Part shown: positions 23,486 through 32,243 of the stretch, piece after piece
Layout: every line of letters starts with the position of its first letter
How positions within the stretch are numbered: position 1 is the stretch's first letter
Source of the DNA: an uncultured Clostridia bacterium
GTDB lineage: Bacteria; Bacillota; Clostridia; Christensenellales; Aristaeellaceae
Assembly (NCBI GenBank): GCA_946408995.1
Contig: CAMJUL010000017.1
Location: forward strand, 1-57,553
Length of the DNA stretch: 57,553 nucleotides
Direction of reading: 5' to 3'
Notes under the pieces: model-generated
The model's input: the letters and a program-made list of their open reading frames with translations, nothing else
The model's database searches: none
What the model was told of the DNA's origin: nothing
Position numbers and translations under genes: made by a program

Positions 23486-24853
23486 CTATTCCTCCGCGAC
23501 GGACGCAAGGTACTTGGCAAATTCGTCCGTCAGGCCCAGGTCCCAAAGAAGGGTGCAGGACAGATACCTCAATCGCCCGTCCCGCGCCCCGACAAAGGCG
23601 TTCACCGTATCCTCGACGGAAACGCCGATCTCCGAGGGCCGCACCGGCATGCCGGTTTTCTCAAGCGTCTCCCGCAGTTTGTCCTCCTCCGGCAGTTCCT
23701 CCCCGATCACCTGCAGGATCTCCTCCCAATGGCTCAGGATCCTGTCCAGCCGTTCCCTGTGGGCGGCCGGATCGTTTTTGTGGCCCTGCCTTTCCATTTC
23801 CAGGATCTCCGGGGCAGTCTTGCCGAAGATCCTCCGGATCTGCCCCTCCCATTTTTCCTTTGTCATCGCCTGCCACCAGGCCTCGGCCTTCTGCCGGTCC
23901 GGACGGATGAGGCGGATCTTCCTGTACAGCTTCATCGCCAGCACCGTACCCACTCCCACCTGGATGCCGTGCAGGTCATAGGGCTTTCCCCGCTCCAGGG
24001 CGAACATCTCCCACATGTGGGAAAAATAATGCTCCATGCCCGACGCGGGGCGGGAGATCCCCGCATAGGCCATGGCAATGCCGGAGATCACCAGGCCCTC
24101 CGCCACGGCCTGAACGGCCGCCGGGTCCCTGTCCGGAATGCCGGGGGCCGCGTCCATCACCCTTTGAAGGGCCGCGCGCATGAGGCCGGCCACCGTTTCG
24201 CAGTAATATTCCCCGGTGACGATGTGGCTGATCCGCCATTCGCACAGGGCGATGTATTTGGCCGCCATGTCCCCAAGGCCCGCCCACAGCATCCGCATGG
24301 GGGCCCGGCAAAGAATGTCCGTATCCAGCAGGATCCCCCTCGGGGACTGGTTGTACAGCGTCAGCTTGACCCCATTCACCTCCATGGCGGAGGAATTGGA
24401 GGCGTATCCGTCCATGGAGGGAGCTGTGCCGATGATGGCGTTCTTTTTTCCCAGGGCATGGGCCAGCACCTTGCACAGGTCATTGATGACCCCGCTGCCC
24501 ACCCCCAGGATCAGGTCACAGGAGGGGTCATAGTGCAGAAGGAGGCTCCCTGTCTCCCATTCCGCCGGGGCCGCCCGCTGTCCCTCGCAGGGCAGCAGAA
24601 AGAGGACGCAGGGGATCCCCGCCTCTTTGAGCAGCTCCACGGTTCTTTTTCCGGCTGCCCGGTACGTGTTTTCGTCACAGAGCACAAAGGGCTTTCCGCA
24701 GCCCATGGCCCGGACCATTTCCGGGGCTTTTTCCAGCGCGCCCGGCCCGATCCTGAGATAGTCCGCCCGAAAGGCATGGGTTTTTCCGCATCCGCAGGCG
24801 TATCCCCCGGGACGGACCAGCTCCTCCAGGGTCATCGAAGAAAAATCCGGCAT
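23486..24853 (-). CDS. AraM/EgsA-type iron-containing alcohol dehydrogenase
   Basis: 455 residues, sn-glycerol-1-phosphate dehydrogenase family (AraM of Bacillus, EgsA of archaea), which reduces DHAP to glycerol-1-phosphate with NAD(P)H. The nucleotide-binding glycines are in ILGVGSGVINDLCK (about 143-156), followed by TAPSMDGYAS. Metal ligands are visible in GLGDMAAK (Asp), MEHYFSH (His) and LHGIQVGVGT (His). It is longer than EgsA because of a C-terminal helical extension, as in AraM. It is the last gene of the large minus operon, 13 nt after the keto-acid cleavage gene. Here it may act on DHAP from the transketolase step or on a sugar-derived ketone; both are inference. Confidence 0.8.
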   Translation of the reverse strand: MPDFSSMTLEELVRPGGYACGCGKTHAFRADYLRIGPGALEKAPEMVRAMGCGKPFVLCDENTYRAAGKRTVELLKEAGIPCVLFLLPCEGQRAAPAEWETGSLLLHYDPSCDLILGVGSGVINDLCKVLAHALGKKNAIIGTAPSMDGYASNSSAMEVNGVKLTLYNQSPRGILLDTDILCRAPMRMLWAGLGDMAAKYIALCEWRISHIVTGEYYCETVAGLMRAALQRVMDAAPGIPDRDPAAVQAVAEGLVISGIAMAYAGISRPASGMEHYFSHMWEMFALERGKPYDLHGIQVGVGTVLAMKLYRKIRLIRPDRQKAEAWWQAMTKEKWEGQIRRIFGKTAPEILEMERQGHKNDPAAHRERLDRILSHWEEILQVIGEELPEEDKLRETLEKTGMPVRPSEIGVSVEDTVNAFVGARDGRLRYLSCTLLWDLGLTDEFAKYLASVAEE

Positions 24854-24866
24854 CTCCAGCCCTCCT

Positions 24867-25682
24867 TCAGCGGGAAGCGCCGCCCTTGGGCAGGGTGCCC
24901 AGGATCTGCCTTGCCTCCGCGGGCGTAGCCGCTTCAAGCCCCATGGCGTGGATCAGGCGGACCAGGCGCTCCACCACCTGATGGTTGTATTGGGCCTGCT
25001 CCCCCGGCGCAAGGTAGGCGCTGTCCTCAAAGCCGATGCGCACAATGGAAGCCCCCAGGGCCATGGCCCCGGCCAGAAAATCCCAGTTGTCCCGTCCGTA
25101 ATGGGTCACGCCCCAGCGGGCATCCCCGGGCACCGCGGACCGGAAGGCGGTCAGGCAGGTCATGTCCGGCTGCATGCCGCCCTGGTGGCCGAACACCAGG
25201 TTGTAGAAGATCGGCCTGCGATAGGGCGTTCTTGCGGCGCTGCGCTCGATGTTGTAGAGCATGCCGATGTCGAACACCTCCACCTCCGGGATGATGCCCC
25301 GCTCATAGCACTGCCTGGCGCAGTAGTCCATATCCGAATCCGTATTGATATACAGCGCGCCGTTCAGGTTGGTGCTGCCTCCGTTCAGGGAGGCGCTTTC
25401 CACCCGCGGATACGCAAGCGGACGGCACCGCTCCTCGATGGTCATATTGGAGATGCCGCCCGTGGAGGCCTGCACCACCACGTCCGTCCTGCGAAGGATC
25501 TCCTCAAAGCTTTCCTCGAACGCCTTTGTATCCGGCGTCAGGCTGCCGTCCGGAAGCCGGCAGTGCAGATGGCACATGGCCGCTCCCGCCTCCACGCTCT
25601 TTTTTACATCCTCCGCCAGGGCGGGGATATCAATGGGCGTTCCCGCCTTCACCGGCGCCAGGGAAATGATGATCTTGCGCAT
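24867..25682 (-). CDS. Beta-keto acid cleavage enzyme (BKACE, DUF849)
   Basis: A 271-residue TIM-barrel enzyme of the Kce/BKACE family. It exchanges a beta-keto acid with acetyl-CoA to give acetoacetate and a new acyl-CoA. The zinc ligands are His38 and His40 in CHLHCR and probably Glu219 in RIGFED. The N-terminal PVKAGTP and the motif QASTGGISNMTIEER fit the family. Length is normal and AGGAGG precedes the ATG. Its partners are a DUF1537 sugar-acid kinase (15 nt upstream) and an AraM-type dehydrogenase, not lysine fermentation genes. The substrate is therefore likely a 3-oxo sugar acid, which would be an unusual use of the family. Confidence 0.85.
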   Translation of the reverse strand: MRKIIISLAPVKAGTPIDIPALAEDVKKSVEAGAAMCHLHCRLPDGSLTPDTKAFEESFEEILRRTDVVVQASTGGISNMTIEERCRPLAYPRVESASLNGGSTNLNGALYINTDSDMDYCARQCYERGIIPEVEVFDIGMLYNIERSAARTPYRRPIFYNLVFGHQGGMQPDMTCLTAFRSAVPGDARWGVTHYGRDNWDFLAGAMALGASIVRIGFEDSAYLAPGEQAQYNHQVVERLVRLIHAMGLEAATPAEARQILGTLPKGGASR

Positions 25683-25697
25683 TTTAACCTTCCTCCT

Positions 25698-27155
25698 TCA
25701 GCCGCACAGGGTCTCCACAATGTCCCGCAGGGTGCTGTCTCCGCCCACGTTGCCCGGGAAAATAATATAGGACAGGCCCGGGAACAGGCTTTCCTCCCCG
25801 GTCTTCCACACAGGGATTCCCGGCTGGGCCTGGCCCAGCACCGTCGCCTTTCGGACCCGCAGGGCCTTGACCCCCACGTCGCTGGAGGTGATGCCCCCTT
25901 TGGCGATCAGGAACCGGGGCCTGAGGGAAAGGGAGGAGACCACCGCCGTCAGCGCGTCCGAAATGTCCACCGAGAGGCGCAGCATCTGTTCCGCGTCCAT
26001 CCCTTCCGGCGCTACCAGGGTCCGGCTGGTATAGACCACGGCGGTCTTTCCTTCCCGCATGGCCTCCGCTGCCTCATCCGCCGCCCGGCGGGTCTCCTCC
26101 CGCAGGGCCCCGGGACGCCGCCACCCGCTTACGTCAAATTCCACAAAGCACAGGGGCAGCCCCGAGGCCCGGAGGCATTCCAGCTGCCGGGTGGTCTTCG
26201 CCACATGGCTCCCCACGATCACAAGGCCTCCCGTCCCGTCGCCATGTCCGCACATTTCCGCCCGGGAAAGCAGGGGGCGGTCGTCGATATGCCCCAGCGC
26301 CTTGGGCACCGCCGCGGCGCTGCGCAAAAGATAGTGGACCCCCTTTTCCGCGAGACGGGTCAGCAGGACCGACAGGGCCTGTACGTCCGTATCCTCCAGG
26401 GCGTCGCAGACCACATAGCGGAAGTCCTTGGCCGAAAGCAGCTTTTCCTCCATGCGCGCCCACTTTAGCCCGCGCAGTTCCTCCAGGTCCAGCCGCAGGA
26501 CCTGCCCCGCCGCCGTCCCGCCGCCGGTCTTTTCCTCAATGTATTCCGGCAGGTACGAATGATGGTATCCAAAGGTCTTGTCCCGGGCGAATTCCGTTTG
26601 GGCCGCGGGGGTCAGCCGCTCTCCCTCTTTTACGTAATGGACCCCGTTCAGGGTAAAGCGCCCGCCCTCGCGGAAATAGGGGCAAAGCACCTCTCCGGCG
26701 AAAGGAAGCGCCCCCAGGGACTCCAGCGTCTCCCGCAGCACCCGGGTCTCCAGGGGGAAATGGCCCCGCAGCGTGGAGTCCCCCCGGGAGATGACCGTCA
26801 GCTTCCTTCCGGCGGTCCGGGCAGCCTGCCAGGCGTTCCGGGCGATCTCCCGGTGGACCCGGGCGGTTTTTTCGGCCGGAAAGCTGCGGGAATTGGTCAG
26901 CACATACTTCAGGCTTCCCGGGCCGGAGAAAAGCTCCTCCAGCGTCTCCTCCCGCCAGTCGGTCACCACGGGGACATCGTGCACCGTCTGGACCCCGGTG
27001 GGGTCGTCATCCAGCACCAGGAAGCACCTGTCCTCCTCCGGACGGGTCTCGTCGTAGAGGCGGCGGATCTCCTCCCGGGCGTTAGCATGCGCCCACAGCT
27101 TTTCGCATTCGTTAAAGGTCTCAGCCGCATTCAGCACGGGCCTGTTTTCATCCAT
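25698..27155 (-). CDS. Four-carbon acid sugar kinase family protein (DUF1537)
   Basis: A 485-residue kinase of the DUF1537 family (OtnK, DtnK, LtnK, OiaK), which phosphorylates sugar acids such as erythronate, threonate or 3-oxo-isoapionate. The N-terminal acidic substrate domain has VLDDDPTGVQTVHDVPV (Asp49-51). SRGDSTLRGHFPLE near residue 125 and the C-terminal nucleotide site AKGGITSSDVGVKAL and GNVGG are typical. It starts three bases after the GH127 stop, with GGGAGG as ribosome site. In apiose clusters of other bacteria a DUF1537 member is the 3-oxo-isoapionate kinase. That role is possible here but the usual decarboxylase partner is not seen in this window. Confidence 0.9.
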   Translation of the reverse strand: MDENRPVLNAAETFNECEKLWAHANAREEIRRLYDETRPEEDRCFLVLDDDPTGVQTVHDVPVVTDWREETLEELFSGPGSLKYVLTNSRSFPAEKTARVHREIARNAWQAARTAGRKLTVISRGDSTLRGHFPLETRVLRETLESLGALPFAGEVLCPYFREGGRFTLNGVHYVKEGERLTPAAQTEFARDKTFGYHHSYLPEYIEEKTGGGTAAGQVLRLDLEELRGLKWARMEEKLLSAKDFRYVVCDALEDTDVQALSVLLTRLAEKGVHYLLRSAAAVPKALGHIDDRPLLSRAEMCGHGDGTGGLVIVGSHVAKTTRQLECLRASGLPLCFVEFDVSGWRRPGALREETRRAADEAAEAMREGKTAVVYTSRTLVAPEGMDAEQMLRLSVDISDALTAVVSSLSLRPRFLIAKGGITSSDVGVKALRVRKATVLGQAQPGIPVWKTGEESLFPGLSYIIFPGNVGGDSTLRDIVETLCG

Positions 27156-27158
27156 CCG

Positions 27159-29108
27159 TCACACCTCCCGCCAGGCCAGGGGCATCCAGATCAGCATTTC
27201 CCCCATTCCCCGGTTGTCCCAGGCGTAATAGGGGATCAGGCGCGCCTTTACCGGGACAGGCGAAGCCTCCTCCAGGGTCCTGTACAGCGCGTCCCTGGCC
27301 TCCGGAGGCTTCTTTTTGCATAACAGGGTGGTTTCATAGGCCGTGAAGGTGCGGCCCTCCAGGGTCTCCTCGGTCTTCTCAAACACGGGATGGACCGGCA
27401 GCAAAAGGTCCTGCAGGCTGTCCGCCTCCGGCACGTCCGGGGATTCCAGGCAGTACACCAGCGGGCCCGCTTCCACGGCGGCCCGGCCCCGGTCCTCCTC
27501 GATCATTCCGCTGCCGACGGTCAGGCGCGGCTCCGCGGGCAAAAGCAATTCGCAGGCAAAGTCCGCCCCGGCTGCGACGGCGGTATAGGTCCCCGCCTCC
27601 GGGTGCTCCGTTACGCCCTTCGTGCAAAGATTTGCGCCGGCGGCCCAGGATGGAATGCGCAAATGCAGGGTAAAAGGCACGCCGTTGCTCTCCGTCACCG
27701 AAATGGTGATCTTCCCGTCGAAGGGATACGCCGTCTCCTGCTTCAGGGTAAATACGGCCCCGTTCTTCAGGGAGAAACGGGCGGCATTGGCCCCATACAG
27801 GCCGGTCCACACGCCCTCCCCGTCCACGGCGTAGGCGTATTCCGAGGTCTGCGAAAGGGTTCTGCACAGGTTCGGGGGGCAGCAATAGCTGGTGATGTAC
27901 TCGGTGCGCTCCTGCCCCCAGAGCAGCTCGTAATCCAGCTTCCGTGCCCGCTCCAGCATGTTCTCGTAGAAAAACTTCCGCCCGTCCAGGCTGATGCCGG
28001 CCATGTTCACGTTCAGCAGCATGCGCTCGAGCATGTCCATGTATTCCGCGCGGGGGTCCATCAGGAACATCCGCCAGGCCCAGAACATGCCCCCCAGGGA
28101 GGCGCAGGTCTCGTTATAGGCGGTGATGTTGGGCAGCTGGTATTCGTAGCCATAGGCCTGGTGCACCAACTGATGATGGAAGAAATTCCCGTACGGGGAG
28201 GCGCCGTTGTACAGCGCGCCGCACCCGCCGGTCAGGTAGATCTTCCTGCTGGTCAGATGCGTCCAGACGGACTCCAGCACCTTCCGGTAGTCCGGGTCTC
28301 CCGTTTCCATGTACAGGTCGCAGAGCCCCGCGTACAGGTAATTGGCCCTCACCGCATGCCCGACGATCTTCCTGTGCTGCTTCAGGGGCAGCCGGTCCTG
28401 GTTGTCGTCCAGGCCGTCTTTTACGCTGTCCCTCAGTTCCACCGCCAGCCGCGCCAGGTCCAGGTAGTCCTTCTTGCCGGTGGTCCGGTACAGTTCCACA
28501 AGGCCCATGTAATGGGAGGGGCAGACCGCGGTCTTGACTTCGCCCGTGCGTGCGGCCTCCTCATACAGGGTCTTCAGGTATCCGGCAGCCTTTTCAGCCA
28601 CCTTCAGGAAGCTGTCTCGTCCCGTCAGACGGTAATGCAGACAGGCGGAGGTGAACAGGTGGCCCATGTTATAGACTTCAAAATCGTTGATGTCCCCCTG
28701 CCGCATGGGGCCCTTCCCCTGTTTTTCGCCGATGATCTGCTTGGTGGAAAGGTAGCCGTCCGCTTGCTGGGCCCTGGCGAACAGCCCGATATAGTCCTCC
28801 AGCCGCTCAAGCAGCTCCCGGTTTTCGGACCGGACCGCGGTATACACCGCCGCCTCGAACCATTTGTAAAAATCCCCGTCCCCGAAAACCGTGCCGGCGA
28901 AGGCTCCCTCCGCCTCTCCGGCGGCGATGCGGAAATTCTCCACCACGTGGCTGATGTCCTTTCCCTCGAACATGCGCATCAGGTGGGGCACGGTGACCTG
29001 CGAAACGGTCTCAAAGCGCTCCTTGTACAGCCCTCCCGTCCATTGGACGTCCTGAAAGGGGACGCAGGACAAACGGGCATAGGGCGAACGGGACGTATCG
29101 GTGATCAT
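27159..29108 (-). CDS. GH127 hydrolase (beta-L-arabinofuranosidase-like)
   Basis: A 649-residue (alpha/alpha)6-barrel enzyme of GH127 (former DUF1680), with no signal peptide. The zinc/thiolate centre of the family is complete: Glu333 and Cys335 in YNETC, and Cys409-Cys410 in SYCCPPN, where the first of the paired cysteines is the nucleophile in HypBA1. Known GH127 activities are beta-L-arabinofuranosidase and, in the Bacteroides rhamnogalacturonan II locus, an aceric acid hydrolase. The ATG at 29108 overlaps the preceding stop (ATGA) and has AAAGG upstream, so it is preferred to the ATG at 29117. Its neighbours are sugar-acid genes, which makes an acid sugar substrate plausible. Confidence 0.88.
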   Translation of the reverse strand: MITDTSRSPYARLSCVPFQDVQWTGGLYKERFETVSQVTVPHLMRMFEGKDISHVVENFRIAAGEAEGAFAGTVFGDGDFYKWFEAAVYTAVRSENRELLERLEDYIGLFARAQQADGYLSTKQIIGEKQGKGPMRQGDINDFEVYNMGHLFTSACLHYRLTGRDSFLKVAEKAAGYLKTLYEEAARTGEVKTAVCPSHYMGLVELYRTTGKKDYLDLARLAVELRDSVKDGLDDNQDRLPLKQHRKIVGHAVRANYLYAGLCDLYMETGDPDYRKVLESVWTHLTSRKIYLTGGCGALYNGASPYGNFFHHQLVHQAYGYEYQLPNITAYNETCASLGGMFWAWRMFLMDPRAEYMDMLERMLLNVNMAGISLDGRKFFYENMLERARKLDYELLWGQERTEYITSYCCPPNLCRTLSQTSEYAYAVDGEGVWTGLYGANAARFSLKNGAVFTLKQETAYPFDGKITISVTESNGVPFTLHLRIPSWAAGANLCTKGVTEHPEAGTYTAVAAGADFACELLLPAEPRLTVGSGMIEEDRGRAAVEAGPLVYCLESPDVPEADSLQDLLLPVHPVFEKTEETLEGRTFTAYETTLLCKKKPPEARDALYRTLEEASPVPVKARLIPYYAWDNRGMGEMLIWMPLAWREV

Positions 29109-29776
29109 GCTTTCCATCCTTTCGCTTCCAGCGCCTTTTTCAGTTCCGCAGCGCCAAACCGGGGGCTGGACAGGGTGGGCTTCCCGACCGCCTCCTCGAT
29201 GTCCTTCTCCACATAGGCCATAGAGCCCTGCGCCAGCACGATGACGTCCACCCGGGGGGCCATTTTCTTCGCCTCGGCCACAAGAAGCGCCCTGAACGCC
29301 TCCTGGTCCATGCCAAAGGCGTCCACCAGGCCGTCCACCAGCTCCACGTGCCTGCCCATTTCCCGCGCGGCGCGCTCAATGGTGTTCTTGGTGGGGTTCA
29401 GGGTCGTGGCCAGGGTGGCCAGCACGCCCACGCGCCTGCCCAGCCGAGCCGCTTCCCGGCACATTTCCTCGTCGATGCGCACCACCGGCACGCCAAGATA
29501 CCTCGCGGCGGGCTGGAACGCGTCCGCGGTCTCCCCCACCGAGGAGCAGATGTTCAGGATGGCGTCCGCGCCGGAAAGGACCGCGTCGACAAACATGCCG
29601 TAAAGCCGCGCCGCCGCGCCGGGGGTCACATAGCCCGCGTCGCGGACCTCCGCGATGATGGAGGGATCCTGCCTGGAGAGCAGCTCCGCCTCCGGGCCCA
29701 GGTTGGCCCGGACCTCCCTCTCCACCAGTTCGATAAGCTCCGGCGTGGTGCCGGTATAGATCAATGCCGCTTTCAT
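29105..29776 (-). CDS. Asp/Glu racemase-family protein with one catalytic cysteine
   Basis: A 223-residue protein of the aspartate/glutamate/hydantoin racemase superfamily (two Rossmann-like lobes). The first catalytic cysteine is Cys77 in LNICSSVGETAD. The second lobe has VLAQGSM near 180-186, where classical racemases have a second cysteine; here there is none. So two-base racemisation is unlikely, and a one-thiol isomerase, decarboxylase or lyase chemistry (as in arylmalonate decarboxylase or maleate isomerase relatives) is possible. It overlaps GH127 by 4 nt and follows the FGGY kinase by 48 nt. Family members are often found beside DUF1537 kinases. The substrate is unknown. Confidence 0.75.
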   Translation of the reverse strand: MKAALIYTGTTPELIELVEREVRANLGPEAELLSRQDPSIIAEVRDAGYVTPGAAARLYGMFVDAVLSGADAILNICSSVGETADAFQPAARYLGVPVVRIDEEMCREAARLGRRVGVLATLATTLNPTKNTIERAAREMGRHVELVDGLVDAFGMDQEAFRALLVAEAKKMAPRVDVIVLAQGSMAYVEKDIEEAVGKPTLSSPRFGAAELKKALEAKGWKA

Positions 29777-29824
29777 TGCTTCCGTCTCCTTCCTGCCTTC
29801 GCTCCCGCCCGGGGAGTCTTGTCC

Positions 29825-31303
29825 TCAGCGCGCCCCGTTGCCCAATACCCTTTGGACCGCTTCCTGCCAGAGGGCGTATCTGGCCTCGCGTTTCGCTTCC
29901 TCCATCTTCGGATGGTAAATATGATAGTGATTCCTCTCAAAAATGTCCTCCGGATACAGCCCCACCGCGATGCCCGCGGCATAGGCCACCCCCACGCAGG
30001 ACAGTTCCTCCGCGTCCGGCACCAGCACAGGGGCCTTCAGCATGTCGCTCTGGAACTGCATCAGCCACGGGTTTCTGGAGGGACCTCCGTCCACCCGCAC
30101 CTCCACCTGATTGATGCCGGCCTCCTGCTGCATCAGGCGGACGATATCCGTGATCTGGAAGGCAATGGCCTCCAGACCGGCCTTCACCAGCTCCGCCCTG
30201 CCGGTGGCGCGGCTCATGCCCACAAAAGCCGCGGAAACGTCGCTGCGCCAATAGGGCGCCCCCAGGCCGGAAAAGGCGGGCACCAGGACGGTTTTGTCCA
30301 GGGGATTGGCCTTCTCCGCCAGGATGGCGGATTCCTTGGCGCTCTCAAGCAGCCCGGCCTGGTCCTTCAGCCAGGTGACAATGGCCCCGGAATAATTGAC
30401 GTTCCCCTCCAGGATGTAATTCACCCTGCCCTTCAGTTTCCAGGCCAGGGAGGTCACCAGCCCCAGGCGGGACAGAATCGGGCTTTCCCCGATGTTCATC
30501 ATGATGGACGACCCGGTACCGTACCCCACCTTCAGCATGCCCCTTTCAAGGCACCCCTGGGCGAACAGCGCTGCATGGGAATCCCCCATGACACAGTAAA
30601 TGGGCACGGGGGAAGGCAGGATGCCCTCAAAGTCCGTTTCCCCAAGCCCCTCGTCCGACCCGGTCACCTGGGGCATGCAGGCCTGAGGAATGCCAAACAG
30701 GTCCAGCAGCTCCCGGTCCCATTCAAGCGTGTGGATATTGAACAGCTGGGTGCGGGAGGCGTTGGAATAATCCGTCCGGAAGGAACGCCCCCCCGTCAGG
30801 CGGTACACCAGGAAACTGTCCATGGTGCCGCAGCAAAGGTCCCCGTTCTCGGCCCTTTCCCGGACGCCGGGCACGTTCTGAAGGATCCAGGCGAGCTTCG
30901 CGGCGGAGAAATACGGCGAAAGCCTCAGGCCGGTCTTTTCCTGGACGATCCCTGCCTTGCCGGAGAGGGACTCGCAGATCTTCTCCCCCCGGGCGCACTG
31001 CCAGACCACCGCGTTGTATATGCTTTTCCCCGTGTGTCTGTCCCACATCAGGGCCGTTTCCCGCTGGTTGGAAATGCCTGCGCCCCGGATCTCCCGGGGA
31101 GAAACGCCGCTCTTCTCGATCAGTTCCCGGACCAGCAGGAGCAGGTTCTGCCAGATTTCCTCCGGGTCATGCTCAACATAGCCTCTTTCGTCGATGATCT
31201 GCCTGTGAGGACGGTCCACCCGCTTTAGGATGCGCCCTTCCCCGTCAAACAGCAGCACCTTGGTGCTCTGGGTGCTCTGGTCGATGGCCACAAGATATGC
31301 CAT
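29825..31303 (-). CDS. FGGY-family sugar kinase (glycerol/xylulose kinase-like)
   Basis: A 492-residue carbohydrate kinase with two actin-like lobes. The N-terminal phosphate motif IDQSTQSTKVLLFD (7-20), the AGISNQRETALMWDRHTG motif near 80 and the family signature region GYGTGSSIMMN are present. The closest look is to glycerol kinase/xylulokinase subgroups. It lies 4 nt after the transketolase C-subunit gene and downstream of a fucose-isomerase-like gene. An isomerase-kinase-transketolase series is what the D-apulose kinase step needs. L-ribulose, xylulose or erythrulose kinase are alternatives. GGAG precedes the ATG. Confidence 0.85.
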   Translation of the reverse strand: MAYLVAIDQSTQSTKVLLFDGEGRILKRVDRPHRQIIDERGYVEHDPEEIWQNLLLLVRELIEKSGVSPREIRGAGISNQRETALMWDRHTGKSIYNAVVWQCARGEKICESLSGKAGIVQEKTGLRLSPYFSAAKLAWILQNVPGVRERAENGDLCCGTMDSFLVYRLTGGRSFRTDYSNASRTQLFNIHTLEWDRELLDLFGIPQACMPQVTGSDEGLGETDFEGILPSPVPIYCVMGDSHAALFAQGCLERGMLKVGYGTGSSIMMNIGESPILSRLGLVTSLAWKLKGRVNYILEGNVNYSGAIVTWLKDQAGLLESAKESAILAEKANPLDKTVLVPAFSGLGAPYWRSDVSAAFVGMSRATGRAELVKAGLEAIAFQITDIVRLMQQEAGINQVEVRVDGGPSRNPWLMQFQSDMLKAPVLVPDAEELSCVGVAYAAGIAVGLYPEDIFERNHYHIYHPKMEEAKREARYALWQEAVQRVLGNGAR

Positions 31304-31307
31304 GGTC

Positions 31308-32243
31308 TCACTCCTTCCACGCCCGAAGGACGGTCTTTGCGATCCCCTCTCCCGTCAGGCCGTAGTACTCAAACACCTCCCGGGAGGTGCCGGTGATGAC
31401 AGGCGTGTCCGGCAGGGCCAGATTGATCACCCTTTTGGGATCGCACGCCGAGATCACCTGGGCCACCATGGCGCCAAGGCCGCCGTATGGCGCGTGCTCC
31501 TCCACGGTCACCACCAGCTTCTTGCCCTCCGCGGCCTTCAAAAGCCCTTCCCGGTCCAGGGGTTTGACGCAGTACATATCCAGCGCGCCGGCGGAAAGGC
31601 CCTGTTCCCGGAGCAGGCCCACAGCCTCCTGGACAGGCTTGACCATTTCGCCGCAGCCCACCAGCAGCACGTCCGTCCCCTCGGAGAGGACCGTGGCCCG
31701 GTCCATCTCAAAGGGGACCGCGTTCTCTTCATAAACATCCTCCACGGGGTTGCGCCCCAGGCGGATATAGGCGGTCCCCTCATCCCGCACCAGGCATTCA
31801 AACAGCTTCCGCGTCTGATGCCGGTCCGAGGGCAGATAGACCCGCATGCCGGGGATCGCGCTCATGGCAGCGATGTCCTGGGCGGAGTGATGGGTCATGC
31901 CCAGGGCGCCGTAGCTGACGCCGCCGGAGATGCCGATAAGCTTGACATTGGTGTTGGAATAGGCGCAGTCCACCTTGCACTGCTCATAGCTGCGGGTGGT
32001 GATAAACGATGCCGGGGAAGCCGCGAAGGCCCGCTTTCCGCAGGACGCGAGCCCCGCCGCGATGGAGACCAGGTTCTGCTCGGCGATGCCCACCTCCACG
32101 AACTGGGCGGGAAAGGCCTCCGCAAAGGAGGTCAGGGAAGCGCTGCCCCGGCTGTCGCTGCAGAGCACCACCAGGTTCCTGTCCCTGGCGGCCGCCTCCT
32201 TGAGCACCTCGCACATCACGGCCCGGTTGGGGATCTTATTCAC
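31308..32243 (-). CDS. Transketolase, C-terminal subunit
   Basis: A 311-residue half-transketolase (pyrimidine-binding and C-terminal domains). It carries VEVGIAEQNLVSIAAGLAS, with the Glu that activates thiamine diphosphate, and the C-terminal TVEEHAPYGGLGAMV region. It needs the N-terminal subunit encoded just upstream. The start is GTG at 32243, nine bases after GGAGG and overlapping the upstream gene by 8 nt, so translation is coupled. Split transketolases are common in Firmicutes. Next to an FGGY kinase and an isomerase they also serve in D-apiose catabolism as apulose-4-phosphate transketolase (AptA/AptB). A second housekeeping transketolase elsewhere would support a dedicated role. Confidence 0.92.
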   Translation of the reverse strand: MNKIPNRAVMCEVLKEAAARDRNLVVLCSDSRGSASLTSFAEAFPAQFVEVGIAEQNLVSIAAGLASCGKRAFAASPASFITTRSYEQCKVDCAYSNTNVKLIGISGGVSYGALGMTHHSAQDIAAMSAIPGMRVYLPSDRHQTRKLFECLVRDEGTAYIRLGRNPVEDVYEENAVPFEMDRATVLSEGTDVLLVGCGEMVKPVQEAVGLLREQGLSAGALDMYCVKPLDREGLLKAAEGKKLVVTVEEHAPYGGLGAMVAQVISACDPKRVINLALPDTPVITGTSREVFEYYGLTGEGIAKTVLRAWKE

